DNA of 64,000 bases from Erysipelothrix urinaevulpis (lineage in GTDB: Bacteria > Bacillota_I > Bacilli_A > Erysipelotrichales > Erysipelotrichaceae): NCBI RefSeq assembly GCF_009828835.1, contig NZ_WTTB01000002.1:124001-188000 (forward strand), given 5' to 3'. The notes below the pieces were generated by a model. The model was given only the letters and a program-made list of their open reading frames with translations. It was not told where the DNA came from and made no database searches. A program made the position numbers and the translations under genes. Shown here in pieces: positions 1 to 8,860 of this stretch (the stretch's first letter is position 1; every line of letters starts with the position of its first letter).

Positions 1-9
1 TGTTATAAT
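1..9 (+). promoter_or_regulatory. extended -10 promoter of scpA
   Basis: A perfect extended -10, TGtTATAAT, lies at positions 1 to 9. A GGGAGA ribosome binding site follows at 18 to 23 and the scpA ATG is at 32. The -35 region would lie outside the window. Confidence 0.6.
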
Positions 10-31
10 TGTTAATTGGGAGATACAAAAA

Positions 32-754
32 ATGAAATTTCAAGTTAGTATTGAGGAGTTTAATGGTCCATTGGACTTAATGTTATACCTTATCAAGGAT
101 CAAAAACTTGATCTTTTTGACTTGAATATTGTTGAATTGGCCGATCAATACATTGCCTTTATTAATCAAGCCCAAGATCAAAAATTTGAGGTTGCCACTG
201 AATATCTAAGTGAGTTAGCTGGATTGATTGAATATAAATCAAAAAAATTACTTCCACGTGATAAAAGTGAATTTGATGCGAATGAGGTTGAAGATGAACA
301 AGATCTTGTTCAACGACTCATTGAATATCAACGTTATAAAGAAGTGAGTATTGATTTAGCCCATCGTTTTGAAGAACGAATGCAGAGTTTTTCAAAACCG
401 ATTGAAACATCGTTATTTAAAGAAATACAAAGTGATTTGAAGCAACACGTTGTCTTTGAACACAATCCCTACGATTTAATGAAAGCAATGGATAAAGTGC
501 TTAATCGCTATCGGTTAGCCAATCCGCAAGATGTTTCTTTTGAAAAAGTTGAATTATCAGTTGATGATATTATCGATGATTTACGAATAAGATTTACCCC
601 TGATTATACGGTTAGTTTAGACAATCTGTTACTCGACTCGAGAAGTCTTCACCATTTAATTATTACTTTTTTAGCAATCCTTGATTTGTTACGGATGAAT
701 GAGATTGCAATGAGTGTCCAAGGGGAGATTGTCTACTTGAAAGGGGTTTTTTAA
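32..754 (+). CDS. scpA: segregation and condensation protein A
   Basis: This encodes the kleisin subunit of the bacterial SMC condensin, which bridges the SMC heads with ScpB and compacts and segregates the chromosome. The 240-residue protein begins with the family pattern NGPLDLMLYLIKDQKLDLFD at residues 11 to 30, and its C-terminal winged-helix region has the usual short hydrophobic end. The ATG is placed 8 bases after GGGAGA. Its partner scpB starts 3 bases after its stop, as in most Firmicutes. The smc gene is not in this window. Confidence 0.95.
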   Translation: MKFQVSIEEFNGPLDLMLYLIKDQKLDLFDLNIVELADQYIAFINQAQDQKFEVATEYLSELAGLIEYKSKKLLPRDKSEFDANEVEDEQDLVQRLIEYQRYKEVSIDLAHRFEERMQSFSKPIETSLFKEIQSDLKQHVVFEHNPYDLMKAMDKVLNRYRLANPQDVSFEKVELSVDDIIDDLRIRFTPDYTVSLDNLLLDSRSLHHLIITFLAILDLLRMNEIAMSVQGEIVYLKGVF

Positions 755-757
755 CAG

Positions 758-1294
758 ATGAAAAGTATTGCTAAGCTTGAAGGCCTTTTGTTTGCTTTTG
801 GAGACGAAGGCTTGGATGCTGAACAAATTACAAAAGCGCTTGATTTGAATAATGAATCATTTGAACAGTTGATTTTGGATTATCAACAGCATTTAAAAGC
901 AGATGATCGTGGATTAAAACTTGTTGACTATGGTGAAGTTTATAAATTGGTTACGAAACATGAACTTCACGATTTAATTGCAGAGATGATTGAATTTAAT
1001 AAAACAAGAAACCTATCTCAAGCTGCTTTAGAGACGTTGGCGATTATTGCTTACAAACAACCGATCACACGCCTAGAAATTGAGGATATTAGAGGCGTTA
1101 ACTCTGATATGATGTGTCGACGATTAGAAGCGATGGACTTAATTAAAGAAACAGGACGTGCTGAAACAGTGGGTCGTCCTAAATTATACGAGGTGACACC
1201 TTCCTTTATGGATGTGTTTAAACTCACGACATTAAAAGAATTACCAGAAATTAAACTAGAAATGATGGATGAAAAACATGACCTATTCGAATAA
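758..1294 (+). CDS. scpB: segregation and condensation protein B
   Basis: ScpB is the winged-helix dimer that binds ScpA in the SMC complex. The 178-residue product has the conserved second winged-helix segment ALETLAIIAYKQPITRLEIE near residues 90 to 110, followed by the RGVNSD and GRAETVGRPKLYEVT stretches typical of the family. It follows scpA by 3 bases and overlaps the likely upstream start choices of rluB, so the three genes should be co-translated. No oddities were seen. Confidence 0.95.
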   Translation: MKSIAKLEGLLFAFGDEGLDAEQITKALDLNNESFEQLILDYQQHLKADDRGLKLVDYGEVYKLVTKHELHDLIAEMIEFNKTRNLSQAALETLAIIAYKQPITRLEIEDIRGVNSDMMCRRLEAMDLIKETGRAETVGRPKLYEVTPSFMDVFKLTTLKELPEIKLEMMDEKHDLFE

Positions 1295-1301
1295 AAATAA
1301 A

Positions 1302-2024
1302 ATGAGATTACAAAAATACATAGCACATGCAGGGTACTGCTCACGACGTAAAGCTGAAGAATTAATTGATCAAGGTAAAGTTAGTGTGAATGGCAACGTT
1401 ATTAAAGAACAAGGAGTTCAAGTGGGTTCACAGGATGAAGTGAGAATTCATGGACAATTAATAGAGTTAAAGACAGAATTTGTTTATTATTTGATCAACA
1501 AACCTAAAGGTGTTTTATCAACCGTAGAAGATGGCTTTGATCGACAAACTGTTGTTGATCATATCAAGACATCCGAACGAGTCTATCCAGTTGGTCGATT
1601 AGATAAAGAAACCACAGGAGCACTCATTGTAACCAATGATGGTGAATTTACACATACCATGACACACCCTTCCTTCGATTTAGAAAAACAATACCGAGTT
1701 AGTTTGGATGGGATTATTTCGTATGATGTCATCAATGAACTCAAAGAAGGAGTAACCATTGATGGCGTTGAATATCAAGGTGTTGATATAAAGAATGTTA
1801 AAAAAGATGAAACTAAAAAACGAACACAGTTAACCATTACGTTATATGAAGGTAAAAACAGACAAATACGAAAAATGTTTGAACATTATAAATTACCAGT
1901 TCTAAAATTACACCGTTTTGCTCTTGGGCCTTTGGTCATGGACGACTTAAAAATTGGTCAATACCGTGAGTTAAAACCGTTTGAAATTAAGAAGTTAACA
2001 TTGGCAGCTAAAGGGTTGTTATAA
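1302..2024 (+). CDS. rluB: 23S/16S rRNA pseudouridine synthase, RluB/RsuA family
   Basis: It should isomerise a uridine in ribosomal RNA, most likely in the large subunit by analogy with RluB following scpAB in Bacillus. An N-terminal S4 RNA-binding domain (MRLQKYIAHAG onward, about residues 1 to 50) is followed by the catalytic domain with the VGRLDKETTGAL motif, whose Asp is the nucleophile. The start is uncertain. ATG 1302 matches the family start but lacks a Shine-Dalgarno; in-frame ATGs at 1269 and 1278 add 8 to 11 residues inside scpB. Its stop shares one base with the rsmE start. Confidence 0.9.
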   Translation: MRLQKYIAHAGYCSRRKAEELIDQGKVSVNGNVIKEQGVQVGSQDEVRIHGQLIELKTEFVYYLINKPKGVLSTVEDGFDRQTVVDHIKTSERVYPVGRLDKETTGALIVTNDGEFTHTMTHPSFDLEKQYRVSLDGIISYDVINELKEGVTIDGVEYQGVDIKNVKKDETKKRTQLTITLYEGKNRQIRKMFEHYKLPVLKLHRFALGPLVMDDLKIGQYRELKPFEIKKLTLAAKGLL

Positions 2025-2725
2025 TGCAACAGTTTTTTATTGAGTCGCTGGATGATCCACGCTTGAGTAAAGAACAGATTCATCAGTGTCAAAAAGTTTT
2101 GAGAATGAAGCCAGGGGATCGTGTTCGCCTCGTTGATAAGCAAGAACAGGGTCAAGTTGTCGAGTTTAAAGATGATACATACCAAAATTTCGAAGTGATC
2201 GAAACCCTGCAATTTCCTAAGAAAAAAATAAACAAAGTATTAATTGCATCACTAATTCGCTCAGAACGGTTAGAATGGCTGATTCAAAAAGCCTGTGAGT
2301 TGGGTGTTGATGCCATTTATCTCTATAAGTCTGATCATGGTGTTGTGCGTGATTTTGGCCAACGAACAGATCGCAAATTACAACGATTTAATGAGATTGC
2401 GAAAGAAGCGTCTGAACAATCATATCGCGAAAAAGCAGTGCCAGTCATTGGAATTCTTGATAAAGATACGATTACACAAGCAATGCAAAAAGCGAATTTC
2501 ATCTTAGACATTGGAAAGCATCCGAATCTCTATGATGACTTAACAAAAGAGATGGAAAGCGTTAGTGTATTGATTGGTCCAGAGGGTGGTTTTTCAGATG
2601 ATGAAAGACATCATTTTTGTGCAATGGGCTTTGAAAGTAAAAGCTTGTTACCAACAATTTTGAGAGCAGAAACAGCTGGTTTGACAGCCGTTACGTACTT
2701 ATCGTTATTTGAGGTGATAGAATGA
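2024..2725 (+). CDS. rsmE: 16S rRNA (uracil1498-N3)-methyltransferase
   Basis: RsmE methylates N3 of U1498 in 16S rRNA using S-adenosylmethionine. The 233-residue protein has the N-terminal PUA-like part (HQCQKVLRMKPGDRVRLVD) and the C-terminal SPOUT knot with LIGPEGGFSDDE near residue 190 and the LRAETA loop near residue 213. It starts on the last base of the rluB stop (TAATG) and its stop overlaps the next start by 4 bases, so translation is coupled on both sides. Confidence 0.95.
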   Translation: MQQFFIESLDDPRLSKEQIHQCQKVLRMKPGDRVRLVDKQEQGQVVEFKDDTYQNFEVIETLQFPKKKINKVLIASLIRSERLEWLIQKACELGVDAIYLYKSDHGVVRDFGQRTDRKLQRFNEIAKEASEQSYREKAVPVIGILDKDTITQAMQKANFILDIGKHPNLYDDLTKEMESVSVLIGPEGGFSDDERHHFCAMGFESKSLLPTILRAETAGLTAVTYLSLFEVIE

Positions 2726-3456
2726 TTAAGTTGGAAAAGTATCATAAACAAAAATGGTCAAAGAAACAGATTAATGAGTTAATGGTCTTGAATAAACGTT
2801 TCAAACTACCGTATAAAAAAACTGAGGTTTTTGATCTTTTATGCTTACAAGTGTTTCAAACTTCCCTTTACAATAAAGAAAAGTTTGAAACAAGTTATGA
2901 TTTATTCAGGCGCGAACACTTAGATATGTGGGAGAACATGACCTTTAATGAACGGAATTTTTTCATTAGTCAAGACCTAAACAAAACAAAACAATCGTTG
3001 AAATCGTTTGAGTTTGAAGGGGCTAGGATTTATATTCCTTTTTTTAATCGTTTAATGAATGTCTTGTATGATCAAGAAACAGCGATTTTAGAGTTACCGC
3101 AATTTTTAAAACTGTATGAAAATTTTGAGTCTGAATTAGTACCGATCACCACTTATGGTACCTTGCCATTTAAAGCAAACATGAGTTTTGCGCATTTTGT
3201 CTATGAATCAAACGATCAGATTGTTCTGTTTGATTCAACCATTAAAACTTTTTTTAAACTTGATGCCAACCAATCAGTTGAATCGATTCCACTCTTTGTA
3301 AAAAGTCAGATTGATGCTGAAAAAATTGATGCGGTTGCGAAAGAGATTGCACAAAACAATCAAGGTGCAGTTTATCAAATCATGCATGATGAAGATTTAA
3401 TGGCACCACGACTCAAGAAAAAATACTTAAAAATGATGAAAAGAGGAAAGTTATGA
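2722..3456 (+). CDS. conserved-looking protein of unknown function
   Basis: I do not recognise this 244-residue protein. It has no signal peptide and no membrane segment. The N-terminus is strongly basic (residues 1 to 34, many Lys) and the C-terminus ends in a Lys/Arg/Met-rich helix, so a nucleic-acid or ribosome contact is possible but unproven. The middle is mixed alpha/beta with many aromatic residues. It overlaps rsmE and murE by 4 bases each, which places it firmly in this operon and argues that it is a real gene. Confidence 0.8.
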   Translation: MIKLEKYHKQKWSKKQINELMVLNKRFKLPYKKTEVFDLLCLQVFQTSLYNKEKFETSYDLFRREHLDMWENMTFNERNFFISQDLNKTKQSLKSFEFEGARIYIPFFNRLMNVLYDQETAILELPQFLKLYENFESELVPITTYGTLPFKANMSFAHFVYESNDQIVLFDSTIKTFFKLDANQSVESIPLFVKSQIDAEKIDAVAKEIAQNNQGAVYQIMHDEDLMAPRLKKKYLKMMKRGKL

Positions 3457-4892
3457 AATTAAACCAACTCATAGACAATGAAAGTTCACGTGATATTCAA
3501 TCTATTATGCTTGATTCTAGAGAAAAACAAGCCAATAGTATTTTCTTTTGTCTTGAAGGCTTAAGTCATGATGCCCATGGTTTTGTTCAACAAGCGATTG
3601 AAAATGGTGCGGTTGCGATTGTACACCGACATGATGATATTTATCGGGATGATGCTGTAGTCTATCATCAAGTAAACGATGTGATGAGTACCTTACATGA
3701 TGTCTCAAATCGTTTTTATGATTATCCTTCACAAAAATTAACGATGATTGGTATAACAGGGACTAATGGTAAAAGTACCGTTATGAAAACCGTTCGTAAT
3801 ATTTTATTGAGGTTTGGTGTCAATGCTGGTTATATTGGAACGATTTCGGTTGAATATGGGGATAAAGTTTTAGCGCCCAGTTTGACCACACCTGATATCG
3901 TGGAATTGAATGCTTATCTAAAAGATATGGTTGATAGTGGCGTGAGTGATGTGTGTTTAGAGGTATCCAGTCAAGGCTTAGCCTTGCGCCGTGTTGAAGG
4001 GATTGAATTTGATAGTGCAAGTTTTACAAACTTGAGTCATGATCATCTTGATTATCACAAAACAATGGAAGATTACTTTGCGGCAAAGGAAATTCTCTTT
4101 GATTCATTGAAAAAAGATGCACCCTTTTACATCAACCAAGACGATCCCTATGGAAAACGATTGTTAAATAAACATGCACAACGATCAGTGACCTATGGAC
4201 TGCAAGGAGATGCTGATTATCGTGCAAAAGATATCGAACTTTATTCCGATAAGACGGAATTTATCTTAGTTCATAAAGGAATTGAATATCCTGTGGTGAC
4301 TAATTTCGTTGCGATGTTCAATGTTTATAATTGTTTAAATGTGATTGCAATCCTTCATGGACAAGGGTATGCTCTTGAAAGCATTATTGCACAACTTGTT
4401 GACATTGAGCATGTTGATGGTCGTTTAACTCGAATTGAAGAAGGTCAAGACTTTGATGTCTATGTTGATTTTGGTCATGCACCTGATAGCATGGAAAAAG
4501 TCTACCAATTTGTTCGTTCGACACTTCCCAAAGAGGGGCGTTTGATCACAGTTTTTGGGGCAGCGGGTGCTCGTGACCATTTAAAAAGACCCATCATGGG
4601 AAAAGTGAGCAGTCAAAACTGTGATTGGGTTATTTTAACAGAACATGATAACCGTAACGAAAAAGTTATTGATATTACTCAAGATATTATTTCTGGTATG
4701 CCAGAAGATAATTATGAATTTGTACCCATTCGGATCGATGCCATTACAAAGGCATTGTCCATGGCCAAGTCAGGCGATGCGGTTGTATTAATTGGTAAAG
4801 GTGAAGAAAAGTTCATTTATCGTGAATTTGGAAAAGAAGAGTGGATGGGCGATGATGAAGCAGCACGTAAGGTGCTTAGGAGGATGAAATGA
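3453..4892 (+). CDS. murE: UDP-N-acetylmuramoyl-dipeptide ligase, MurE family
   Basis: This Mur ligase should add the third amino acid to UDP-MurNAc-dipeptide in the cytoplasm during peptidoglycan synthesis. The order is typical: N-terminal UDP-binding domain with DSR at residues 21 to 23, ATP loop [10 protein letters not shown] at about 100 to 109, [12 protein letters not shown], the YFAAKEILF lysine expected to be carbamylated, and a C-terminal domain. The substrate-selecting box is odd: the DNPR of DAP-type enzymes aligns with HDNR here. At 479 residues the length is normal. The stop overlaps deoC by 4 bases. Confidence 0.88.
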   Translation: MKLNQLIDNESSRDIQSIMLDSREKQANSIFFCLEGLSHDAHGFVQQAIENGAVAIVHRHDDIYRDDAVVYHQVNDVMSTLHDVSNRFYDYPSQKLTMIGITGTNGKSTVMKTVRNILLRFGVNAGYIGTISVEYGDKVLAPSLTTPDIVELNAYLKDMVDSGVSDVCLEVSSQGLALRRVEGIEFDSASFTNLSHDHLDYHKTMEDYFAAKEILFDSLKKDAPFYINQDDPYGKRLLNKHAQRSVTYGLQGDADYRAKDIELYSDKTEFILVHKGIEYPVVTNFVAMFNVYNCLNVIAILHGQGYALESIIAQLVDIEHVDGRLTRIEEGQDFDVYVDFGHAPDSMEKVYQFVRSTLPKEGRLITVFGAAGARDHLKRPIMGKVSSQNCDWVILTEHDNRNEKVIDITQDIISGMPEDNYEFVPIRIDAITKALSMAKSGDAVVLIGKGEEKFIYREFGKEEWMGDDEAARKVLRRMK

Positions 4893-5551
4893 AAATTAAT
4901 AAATTAATTGATCATACATTACTAAAACAAGATGCACGTTTAGAGCAAATTCAAGAGCTTTGTAAGGAAGCAATTACTTATGACTTTATGTCGGTTTGCA
5001 TTAATCCAGGATTTGTTAAAGCGGCAGCAGATGCATTAAAAGGAAGTGGTGTCCTAGTTTGTACAGTGATTGGCTTTCCTTTGGGTGCTAACACTGAGAG
5101 TGTTAAAGTGTTTGAAGCACAACAAGCCATCGCTGATGGTGCGGATGAATTAGATATGGTTATCAATGTCAGTGATTTAAAAGATGGCCGTTATGAGACG
5201 ATTCTTCATGAGATTAAGGCATTGAAACAGGTTGCAGGTGAGAAAACTTTAAAGGTGATCATTGAAACGTGTTTATTAACAGATGATGAGATCGTGAAGG
5301 CTTGCGAACTTTCAAAAGAAGCAGGAGCCGATTTTGTTAAAACATCAACTGGTTTTTCTAGCGGTGGGGCAACACCAGAAGATGTCGCGCTAATGAGACA
5401 AACTGTCGGTTTAGATATGGGTGTAAAAGCTTCAGGTGGGGTTCGTTCACTTGCAGATTTACAAACGATGGTTGATCGTGGTGCGACACGCATTGGTGCA
5501 TCATCTGGCGTTGCAATCATGGAAGGATTAAGTTCTAAGGAAGATTATTAA
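4889..5551 (+). CDS. deoC: deoxyribose-phosphate aldolase
   Basis: DeoC splits 2-deoxyribose 5-phosphate into acetaldehyde and glyceraldehyde 3-phosphate in deoxynucleoside salvage. The TIM-barrel protein of 220 residues carries the Schiff-base lysine in [14 protein letters not shown] near residue 150, the [12 protein letters not shown] segment, and KASGGVRS near the C-terminus. AGGAGG lies 5 bases before the ATG and the start overlaps murE by 4 bases. deoB, the enzyme that supplies its substrate, is elsewhere in the window at 36.7 kb. No clear terminator was found after the gene. Confidence 0.95.
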   Translation: MKINKLIDHTLLKQDARLEQIQELCKEAITYDFMSVCINPGFVKAAADALKGSGVLVCTVIGFPLGANTESVKVFEAQQAIADGADELDMVINVSDLKDGRYETILHEIKALKQVAGEKTLKVIIETCLLTDDEIVKACELSKEAGADFVKTSTGFSSGGATPEDVALMRQTVGLDMGVKASGGVRSLADLQTMVDRGATRIGASSGVAIMEGLSSKEDY

Positions 5552-5622
5552 TCTTGCGTAGGAAGCGTGTTTACGTTGAAATAGCATTGTGAAAAATAAT
5601 TGAAGAAATGTTAAATTTTTTC

Positions 5623-5650
5623 TTGCTATTTAGTCTTACTTTGGTATAAT
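5623..5650 (+). promoter_or_regulatory. promoter of rpsU
   Basis: TTGCTA at 5623-5628 is followed after 16 bases by TATAAT at 5645-5650, with TGG before it giving an extended -10. A second TATAAT sits directly after it at 5651. The spacing to GGAGGT and the rpsU ATG is suitable. Confidence 0.75.
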
Positions 5651-5681
5651 TATAATGCTTGCATCAGAAGGGAGGTTTGTC

Positions 5682-5867
5682 ATGTCGAAAGTCGTATTAA
5701 AAGATAACGAAGGTTTAGATGACGCACTACGTCGATTTAAACGCCAAGTATCGCGAAATGGTACCCTTGCTGAGGCTCGCAAAAGAGAGTATTATGTAAA
5801 ACCAGGCGTCCGTAAAAAATTAAAACAGGAAGCAGCGAGAAAAGCTCGTAATAAAAAACGTCGTTAA
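5682..5867 (+). CDS. rpsU: 30S ribosomal protein S21
   Basis: S21 is a small basic protein of the 30S subunit near the anti-Shine-Dalgarno region. The 61-residue sequence shows the family pattern: acidic N-terminus, [24 protein letters not shown], then a Lys/Arg-rich tail. I start it at ATG 5682, 5 bases after GGAGGT, giving [11 protein letters not shown]; an upstream in-frame ATG at 5655 overlaps the promoter and is unlikely. It is transcribed alone between its own promoter and a strong terminator. Confidence 0.95.
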   Translation: MSKVVLKDNEGLDDALRRFKRQVSRNGTLAEARKREYYVKPGVRKKLKQEAARKARNKKRR

Positions 5868-5880
5868 TCGATTATAACCA

Positions 5881-5906
5881 ACAGAGAGAAATCTCTGTTT
5901 TTTTTT
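5881..5906 (+). terminator. intrinsic terminator of rpsU
   Basis: A 7-bp stem, ACAGAGA/TCTCTGT, with a GAAA loop is followed by a run of nine T. Confidence 0.9.
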
Positions 5907-5916
5907 ATCCAAAATC

Positions 5917-5944
5917 TTGCATGTTTAATAAATTACGTTATGAT
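5917..5944 (+). promoter_or_regulatory. promoter of phoH-phoP-phoR
   Basis: TTGCAT at 5917-5922 and TATGAT at 5939-5944 are separated by 16 bases, about 20 bases upstream of the phoH start. No other promoter was seen before phoP or phoR. Confidence 0.6.
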
Positions 5945-5968
5945 TATGAGTAGGTAGGAGGGATGAGT

Positions 5969-6949
5969 TTGGAAGAGATTATGATTCAACTCAATCAATT
6001 AGAAACAAACCTACAAGATTTAGTAGGTGTTAACAATGAAAATTTTTTATATTTAGAAGAAAAGTATGGCGTTGAAATTCGTTACCGAGATAATACCTTG
6101 CTGATTAAAGGTGAGCACAACGGTGAGAAAGTCAAATCAGTCATTGAATTAATGGACAAAAGTATGAAGCAATATGGTCGTTTATCAAAAAATGATTTGC
6201 CACATTTAGTTGCATCAGTCAACTCAAATCGAGAAGAACGCTATCTAGAAATGATGAGTGATGTTTTAACACGGACATTTTCAGGGAAACCGATTAAAGC
6301 AAGGACATTTGGACAGAAAATGTTGATTGATGAAATCAAAAATCATGATCTTTGTTTTGCAATCGGCCCTGCTGGAACAGGAAAAACATTTTTAGCGGTT
6401 GCATATGCTGTAGACCTCTTGAAAAAAAATGAAATTAGTAAAATTATTTTAACAAGACCTGCCGTTGAAGCGGGCGAGAATTTAGGTTTTTTACCCGGTG
6501 ATTTAAAAGAGAAGGTGGATCCATATTTAAGACCGTTATATGACGCATTGGATGACTTGTTGTCACAAGAAAGAACCGAACGATATATTGAAAAGGGAAT
6601 TATAGAAATTGCTCCTTTAGCCTATATGCGTGGTCGAACACTAGACAATGCCGTTGTAATTTTAGATGAAGCCCAAAATACCACTAAATCACAAATGATG
6701 ATGTTTTTATCACGCTTAGGTGAGAACTCTAAAATGATTGTGAATGGTGATATTCAACAGATTGACCTACCATATAATCAAGAATCAGGCCTAGTCATTG
6801 CAAAAAGATATTTGAAAGATATTAAAGAAATATCATTTGTACAATTATCAACATCAGATATTGTAAGACACCCATTGGTCAGTAAAATATTAAAAGGGTT
6901 TGAAAAAGGAGCGATCGAAGATGAGAAAAATTCTAATAATCGAAGATGA
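5969..6949 (+). CDS. phoH: PhoH family ATPase (PhoH/YbeZ)
   Basis: PhoH-like proteins are cytoplasmic P-loop ATPases linked to RNA metabolism and often found beside ybeY. Here the P-loop GPAGTGKT is near residue 133, the Walker B VVILDEAQN near 230, and the conserved GENLGFLPGDLKEK segment lies between. The start is ambiguous: GGAGGG (5957-5962) abuts ATG 5963 with no gap but is 6 bases from TTG 5969, which I choose; ATG 5981 is too far. The 3' end overlaps phoP by 29 bases. Confidence 0.9.
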   Translation: MEEIMIQLNQLETNLQDLVGVNNENFLYLEEKYGVEIRYRDNTLLIKGEHNGEKVKSVIELMDKSMKQYGRLSKNDLPHLVASVNSNREERYLEMMSDVLTRTFSGKPIKARTFGQKMLIDEIKNHDLCFAIGPAGTGKTFLAVAYAVDLLKKNEISKIILTRPAVEAGENLGFLPGDLKEKVDPYLRPLYDALDDLLSQERTERYIEKGIIEIAPLAYMRGRTLDNAVVILDEAQNTTKSQMMMFLSRLGENSKMIVNGDIQQIDLPYNQESGLVIAKRYLKDIKEISFVQLSTSDIVRHPLVSKILKGFEKGAIEDEKNSNNRR

Positions 6950-7589
6950 GGACGGTATTCGACGTTTACTTCGATATGATCTACGTCAACTAGGGTTTGA
7001 AGTCGATTCAGCAAAAGATGGTGCCGAAGCGATTGAGTACGTTAATGAAAACGACTATGATGTGATTGTTATTGATTGGATGTTACCAGTTTATGATGGT
7101 ATTACACTTGTTGAACGATTTAGAAATGATGGAAATATGGCGATCATTGTGATGTTAACAGCCAAAGATGAAGAAAGTGATATTTTAGAAGCGTTTGAAG
7201 CAGGTGTGGATGACTATCTGAGTAAACCCTTTTCTCCTAGAGAATTAACAGCAAGAATCAATGCTCACCTAAAACGTGTTGTGCCCAAAGAAAACAATGA
7301 CAAGGTTGTCGTTGGAAATGTTGTCTTGTTCCCTCAACAACATAAAGTAGAAGTCGATGAGCTTGAAGTTGAATTAACAAAAAAAGAGTATGATTTGCTT
7401 GTGTATTTTATGGATAATTTAAATCTTGTGTTATCAAGAGATCAAATTCTAACTGAAATTTGGAATTTTGATTATGACGGTGATACCCGTATTGTTGATG
7501 TGCATGTCTTCAAATTAAGACAAAAATTAAAGTACGCTGATATAAAAATAGACTCGTTAAGGGGGGTTGGCTATGTCGCAAAAGGATAA
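6921..7589 (+). CDS. phoP: phosphate-type response regulator, OmpR/PhoB family
   Basis: This 222-residue regulator has a receiver domain (acidic cluster at residues 8 to 11, phospho-acceptor Asp52 in IDWMLP, Lys in SKPFSPRE) and a C-terminal OmpR winged helix (TKKEYDLLVYF, RIVDVHVFKLRQKL, RGVGYVA). I start it at ATG 6921, 9 bases after AAGGAG, inside the end of phoH. It is followed by its kinase and by the pst operon, whose promoter carries PHO-type direct repeats, so PhoP is the expected activator there. Confidence 0.9.
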   Translation: MRKILIIEDEDGIRRLLRYDLRQLGFEVDSAKDGAEAIEYVNENDYDVIVIDWMLPVYDGITLVERFRNDGNMAIIVMLTAKDEESDILEAFEAGVDDYLSKPFSPRELTARINAHLKRVVPKENNDKVVVGNVVLFPQQHKVEVDELEVELTKKEYDLLVYFMDNLNLVLSRDQILTEIWNFDYDGDTRIVDVHVFKLRQKLKYADIKIDSLRGVGYVAKG

Positions 7590-8781
7590 TAAGGTTTTTT
7601 ATGTCGTTGCCATTATTATTGCAAGCTTAGGTATTTATTTCCAAAACGCCTACATGATTCTTGTGTTGCTTGTCTTTTCAATGGGGTCATGGTTTATGCG
7701 TGATTATAAAATAAAATTAGAATTAAAAGATGCGAAACAAGCCTTACACACCAAACGCAAGGAAGCTGACGGATTGGTAGAGGATGCCTCAAGCAAATTA
7801 ACGCAACTCATCGATGCGATCCCATCACCACTTGTGTATATTAATCAACGCGGTGATTTTGAGGTTATTAACGTTTATTTTAAACAAATGATTGAAGTCA
7901 TGCCTGATAATGTTTATGATGTTTCAATTGATTCGCCGCTACGTCAAATAATGTTGGATGCATTTTTAAATGAAAAACAATTTATTCGTCAATTTAGTTA
8001 TCATGGTCAAGATTTTCAAGTTCATTCAATTCCAATCATCAACGATAACCGTTATACAGGTTGCATGCTCATTTTCCAAGATGTGACACGAGTGACTGAA
8101 GGCGAAAAAATGCAAAAACGCTTTATTGCAGATGCAAGTCATGAACTTAGAACACCCATTGCTTCTATTAAAGGCATGGCCGAAATTCTCAACCGTCCAG
8201 GGTTTAATGATCCTGAAACATTGAAAGAATTCTTGGAGCAAATTGAAAAAGAAACCGGACGTCTTGATCTTATTGTCAAAGACCTCTTATTACAATCAAG
8301 ATTAAAAGCAAATAAAGTCTATCTTGAAAAATCAGTCTTTAATCTACGACAATTCTTTGACGGCCTAGTTTATGAACGTCGACAAGAACTTCATCAAGCT
8401 AATATTAAAGTGAAAATTAATTGTCCTTCTGATATCACCGTCTTTGCTGATCAGTTTAGGTTGAGTCAAGTGTATTTAAACCTCATTAACAATTCAATTA
8501 ATTATGCTAAAAACGGAACCATTGAAATTGATTGCAGTAAAAAACGTGATGAAGTCACGATTAGTTTTAGTGATGATGGCAAAGGAATTAAAAAGGAACT
8601 CTTACCTCATATTTTTGACAGGTTCTATCGAGGTGAAAGTGATCGTAATCGTGAACAAGGTGGCAGTGGATTAGGTTTAGCAATCTCCAAGTCAATTATT
8701 GAAGCGCACAACGGAAGCTTAGAAGTTGATAGTATTTATGGCAAAGGTACAACATTTATAACAAAGTTAACACAGATTTAA
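7573..8781 (+). CDS. phoR: phosphate-type sensor histidine kinase
   Basis: The partner kinase of PhoP, 402 residues. Two membrane helices (about residues 8-23 and 26-43) are joined by only a few residues, so there is essentially no extracellular sensor. They are followed by a short coiled coil, a PAS domain (about 72-172), a HisKA domain with His190 in SHELRTP, and an ATPase domain with NLINNSINYA, DDGKGI and GGSGLGLAI. ATG 7573 is 6 bases after a G-run Shine-Dalgarno and overlaps phoP by 17 bases. Lack of a sensor domain suggests it reads phosphate status through PstSCAB-PhoU. Confidence 0.9.
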   Translation: MSQKDNKVFYVVAIIIASLGIYFQNAYMILVLLVFSMGSWFMRDYKIKLELKDAKQALHTKRKEADGLVEDASSKLTQLIDAIPSPLVYINQRGDFEVINVYFKQMIEVMPDNVYDVSIDSPLRQIMLDAFLNEKQFIRQFSYHGQDFQVHSIPIINDNRYTGCMLIFQDVTRVTEGEKMQKRFIADASHELRTPIASIKGMAEILNRPGFNDPETLKEFLEQIEKETGRLDLIVKDLLLQSRLKANKVYLEKSVFNLRQFFDGLVYERRQELHQANIKVKINCPSDITVFADQFRLSQVYLNLINNSINYAKNGTIEIDCSKKRDEVTISFSDDGKGIKKELLPHIFDRFYRGESDRNREQGGSGLGLAISKSIIEAHNGSLEVDSIYGKGTTFITKLTQI

Positions 8782-8820
8782 CATTCTATTATTAGTTTCT
8801 TTATTTAAATCTCTTATGAT
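8767..8820 (+). promoter_or_regulatory. PHO box repeats and -10 of the pst operon
   Basis: Two exact TTAACA hexamers (8767-8772, 8778-8783) with 5-base spacing are followed in the same 11-base phase by TTATTA (8789-8794) and a weak TTTATT (8800-8805), then TATGAT at 8815-8820. This is the arrangement of PhoP-binding direct repeats upstream of Pho-regulon promoters. The second repeat overlaps the phoR stop codon. Confidence 0.75.
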
Positions 8821-8822
8821 AG

Positions 8823-8847
8823 CACTACAGAAGGTAAGTTCTGTGTG
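8823..8847 (+). promoter_or_regulatory. leader hairpin before pstS
   Basis: CAC-T-ACAGAA pairs with TTCTGT-GTG around a GGTAAG loop, just upstream of the GGAGGAG binding site of pstS. It may protect the mRNA end or modulate initiation. Confidence 0.45.
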
Positions 8848-8860
8848 GAGGAGAATTTAA

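Noticed and set aside
1051-1344. Minus-strand ORF opposite scpB
   Set aside because: It is antisense to a well-conserved gene and has no start signals or family features.
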